Positions 5,640 through 6,100 of a stretch of DNA of 6,100 bases are shown one piece after another. Where the stretch lies: the NCBI GenBank assembly GCA_030765245.1, contig JAVCCX010000122.1, forward strand, positions 1 through 6,100, given 5' to 3'. The translations under genes were made by a program, and so were the position numbers. The notes beneath the pieces are model-generated. The model was not told the DNA's origin and searched no databases. It saw only the letters and a program-made list of their open reading frames with translations. The DNA comes from Candidatus Zophobacter franzmannii. GTDB taxonomy: Bacteria; Cloacimonadota; Cloacimonadia; Cloacimonadales; JAFGVF01. How positions within the stretch are numbered: position 1 is the stretch's first letter; each line of letters starts with the position of its first letter.

Positions 5640-6054
5640 GGTTATTATTAGATTTATGCAATTAAGCGTTGTGATGATATTTTGTCAAAAAGTTTTTCAC
5701 TTTCCTAAGATTTCATTGAGATACAGACAAGAAAGAATAGACTTTCGTACAAGAAAGACCCTGGTAATTAGTGACATACGAGCAGAGAGAAATCAAGAAT
5801 TTATACGATTTACTCCTAGTACAGAACCATCGAAATAGCACGATAGTAACATTAATAATACATTTGTACAATACTTCTCTATAATGTTAAAACATCATTG
5901 AAGGGCACCAAATCAAGTTACACAGTTCATTTTTATAGAGTTAGCAGTAGAATCCTCACAATTGCTGTTAATAGTTCGTTTCTCTATTGATAATCACATT
6001 CACTGAAATATGTGTATGAATTCAAATCCCCTGATTTATGCGGAGTCTCGGACT
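5640..6054. other. Intergenic stretch without a convincing gene
   Basis: About 400 AT-rich bases. I find no open frame with a ribosome binding site or protein-like composition on either strand; the longest plus-strand frame (5656-5838, 60 codons) has no Shine-Dalgarno and reads as random sequence. Small items present are a 10-bp direct repeat ACAAGAAAGA at 5727-5736 and 5749-5758, an 8-bp palindrome TTGTACAA at 5864-5871, and an isolated TATAAT at 5880-5885 without a matching -35. None of these is enough to call a function. Confidence 0.5.
5660..5688 (-). promoter_or_regulatory. Possible promoter of the pilin-like gene
   Basis: On the minus strand a perfect TTGACA (5688-5683) is followed after 17 nt by TTAATT (5665-5660), a weak -10 match. 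It would start transcription about 20 nt upstream of the ribosome binding site. The -35 is convincing; the -10 is not. Confidence 0.35.
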
Positions 6055-6091
6055 AAACCTTGCGGATGGTTGAAAACCTCCGCAATGGTTG
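6055..6091. repeat. Compound palindrome: two 18-bp units with inverted centres
   Basis: Two units of the form AAACC-N7-TGGTTG stand one base apart (6055-6072 and 6074-6091). The outer parts are direct repeats, while the 7-bp centres, TTGCGGA (6060-6066) and TCCGCAA (6079-6085), are exact reverse complements. As a single strand the whole folds into a hairpin of 4+7+4 bp (6056-6090) with loop GAA and two symmetrically placed unpaired T bases (6067 and 6086). There is no T tract, so it is not an ordinary terminator. A further copy of the centre, TGCGGAG (6039-6045), precedes it. It could be an intergenic repeat, a recombination or protein-binding site, or a regulatory RNA element continuing past the window. 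Confidence 0.6.
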
Positions 6092-6100
6092 TTTACTTGA

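Noticed and set aside
5656..5838. A 60-codon open frame on the plus strand
   Set aside because: It has no Shine-Dalgarno, no recognisable motif and a composition typical of translated AT-rich spacer. It also overlaps the likely promoter of the divergent pilin-like gene.
6056..6090. Integron attC site
   Set aside because: The bulged hairpin is suggestive, but the conserved RYYYAAC and GTTRRRY ends are not matched and no cassette-like gene or second site is visible.
6010..6100. Open plus-strand frame (ATG at 6010 or 6016) running off the window edge
   Set aside because: About 28-30 codons are open, but there is no ribosome binding site and the frame passes through the palindromic element; too short to judge as a gene.
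1..6100. In-frame UGA selenocysteine codons, CRISPR arrays, insertion sequences
   Set aside because: Because a tRNA-Sec is present I looked for a selenoprotein, but the recognised genes end in TAA or TAG without UGA extensions. No regularly spaced repeats or transposase-like frames are seen.

Overview
The window looks like the chromosome of an anaerobic, moderately low-GC bacterium. Four observations support this. It carries the distal end of an operon for an NADH-linked, flavin-based hydrogenase or electron-bifurcating complex. It carries a selenocysteine tRNA. It has a pilin-like membrane protein, which argues against most spirochaetes. Intergenic stretches are AT-rich and have ordinary intrinsic terminators. 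I cannot name the phylum from this sequence; a Cloacimonadota-like or similar fermentative anaerobe would fit, but that is a guess.

Plus strand, 1-2494: three tightly spaced genes in one operon. First is the 3' end of an ATP-binding (HATPase_c-type) protein usually found beside [FeFe]-hydrogenase genes. Second is a small HndB-like thioredoxin-fold protein that has lost every cysteine. Third is a large HndC/HydB/NuoF-like flavoprotein with an N-terminal [2Fe-2S] domain, FMN/NADH domain, N3 [4Fe-4S] site and a C-terminal 2x[4Fe-4S] ferredoxin domain. A strong terminator follows directly, so no catalytic HydA gene lies downstream; it must be upstream of the window, elsewhere, or replaced by another partner.

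Plus strand, 2552-3768: a tRNA-Sec gene (anticodon TCA) with a plausible promoter. Only 13 nt after its CCA comes a gene for a membrane-anchored extracytoplasmic sensor-like protein resembling a dCache domain, with no recognisable output domain.

Minus strand, 5632-3794: transcription runs right to left. A short pilin-like protein gene ends in its own terminator. It is followed by rsmI (16S rRNA C1402 2'-O-methyltransferase) and, 9 nt further on, an ISOC1/2-type isochorismatase-family hydrolase. The last two form an operon that converges on the sensor gene.

The last ~460 bases (5640-6100) contain no convincing gene. They hold a possible promoter for the pilin-like gene and, at the window edge, a compound palindrome made of two 18-bp units whose 7-bp centres are exact reverse complements.

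The best leads are the cysteine-free subunit in the electron-transfer operon, the unusual acceptor geometry of the tRNA-Sec together with its close linkage to a protein gene, the pilin-like protein without the processing glycine, and the edge palindrome. I do not see a complete, clearly new system in this window.
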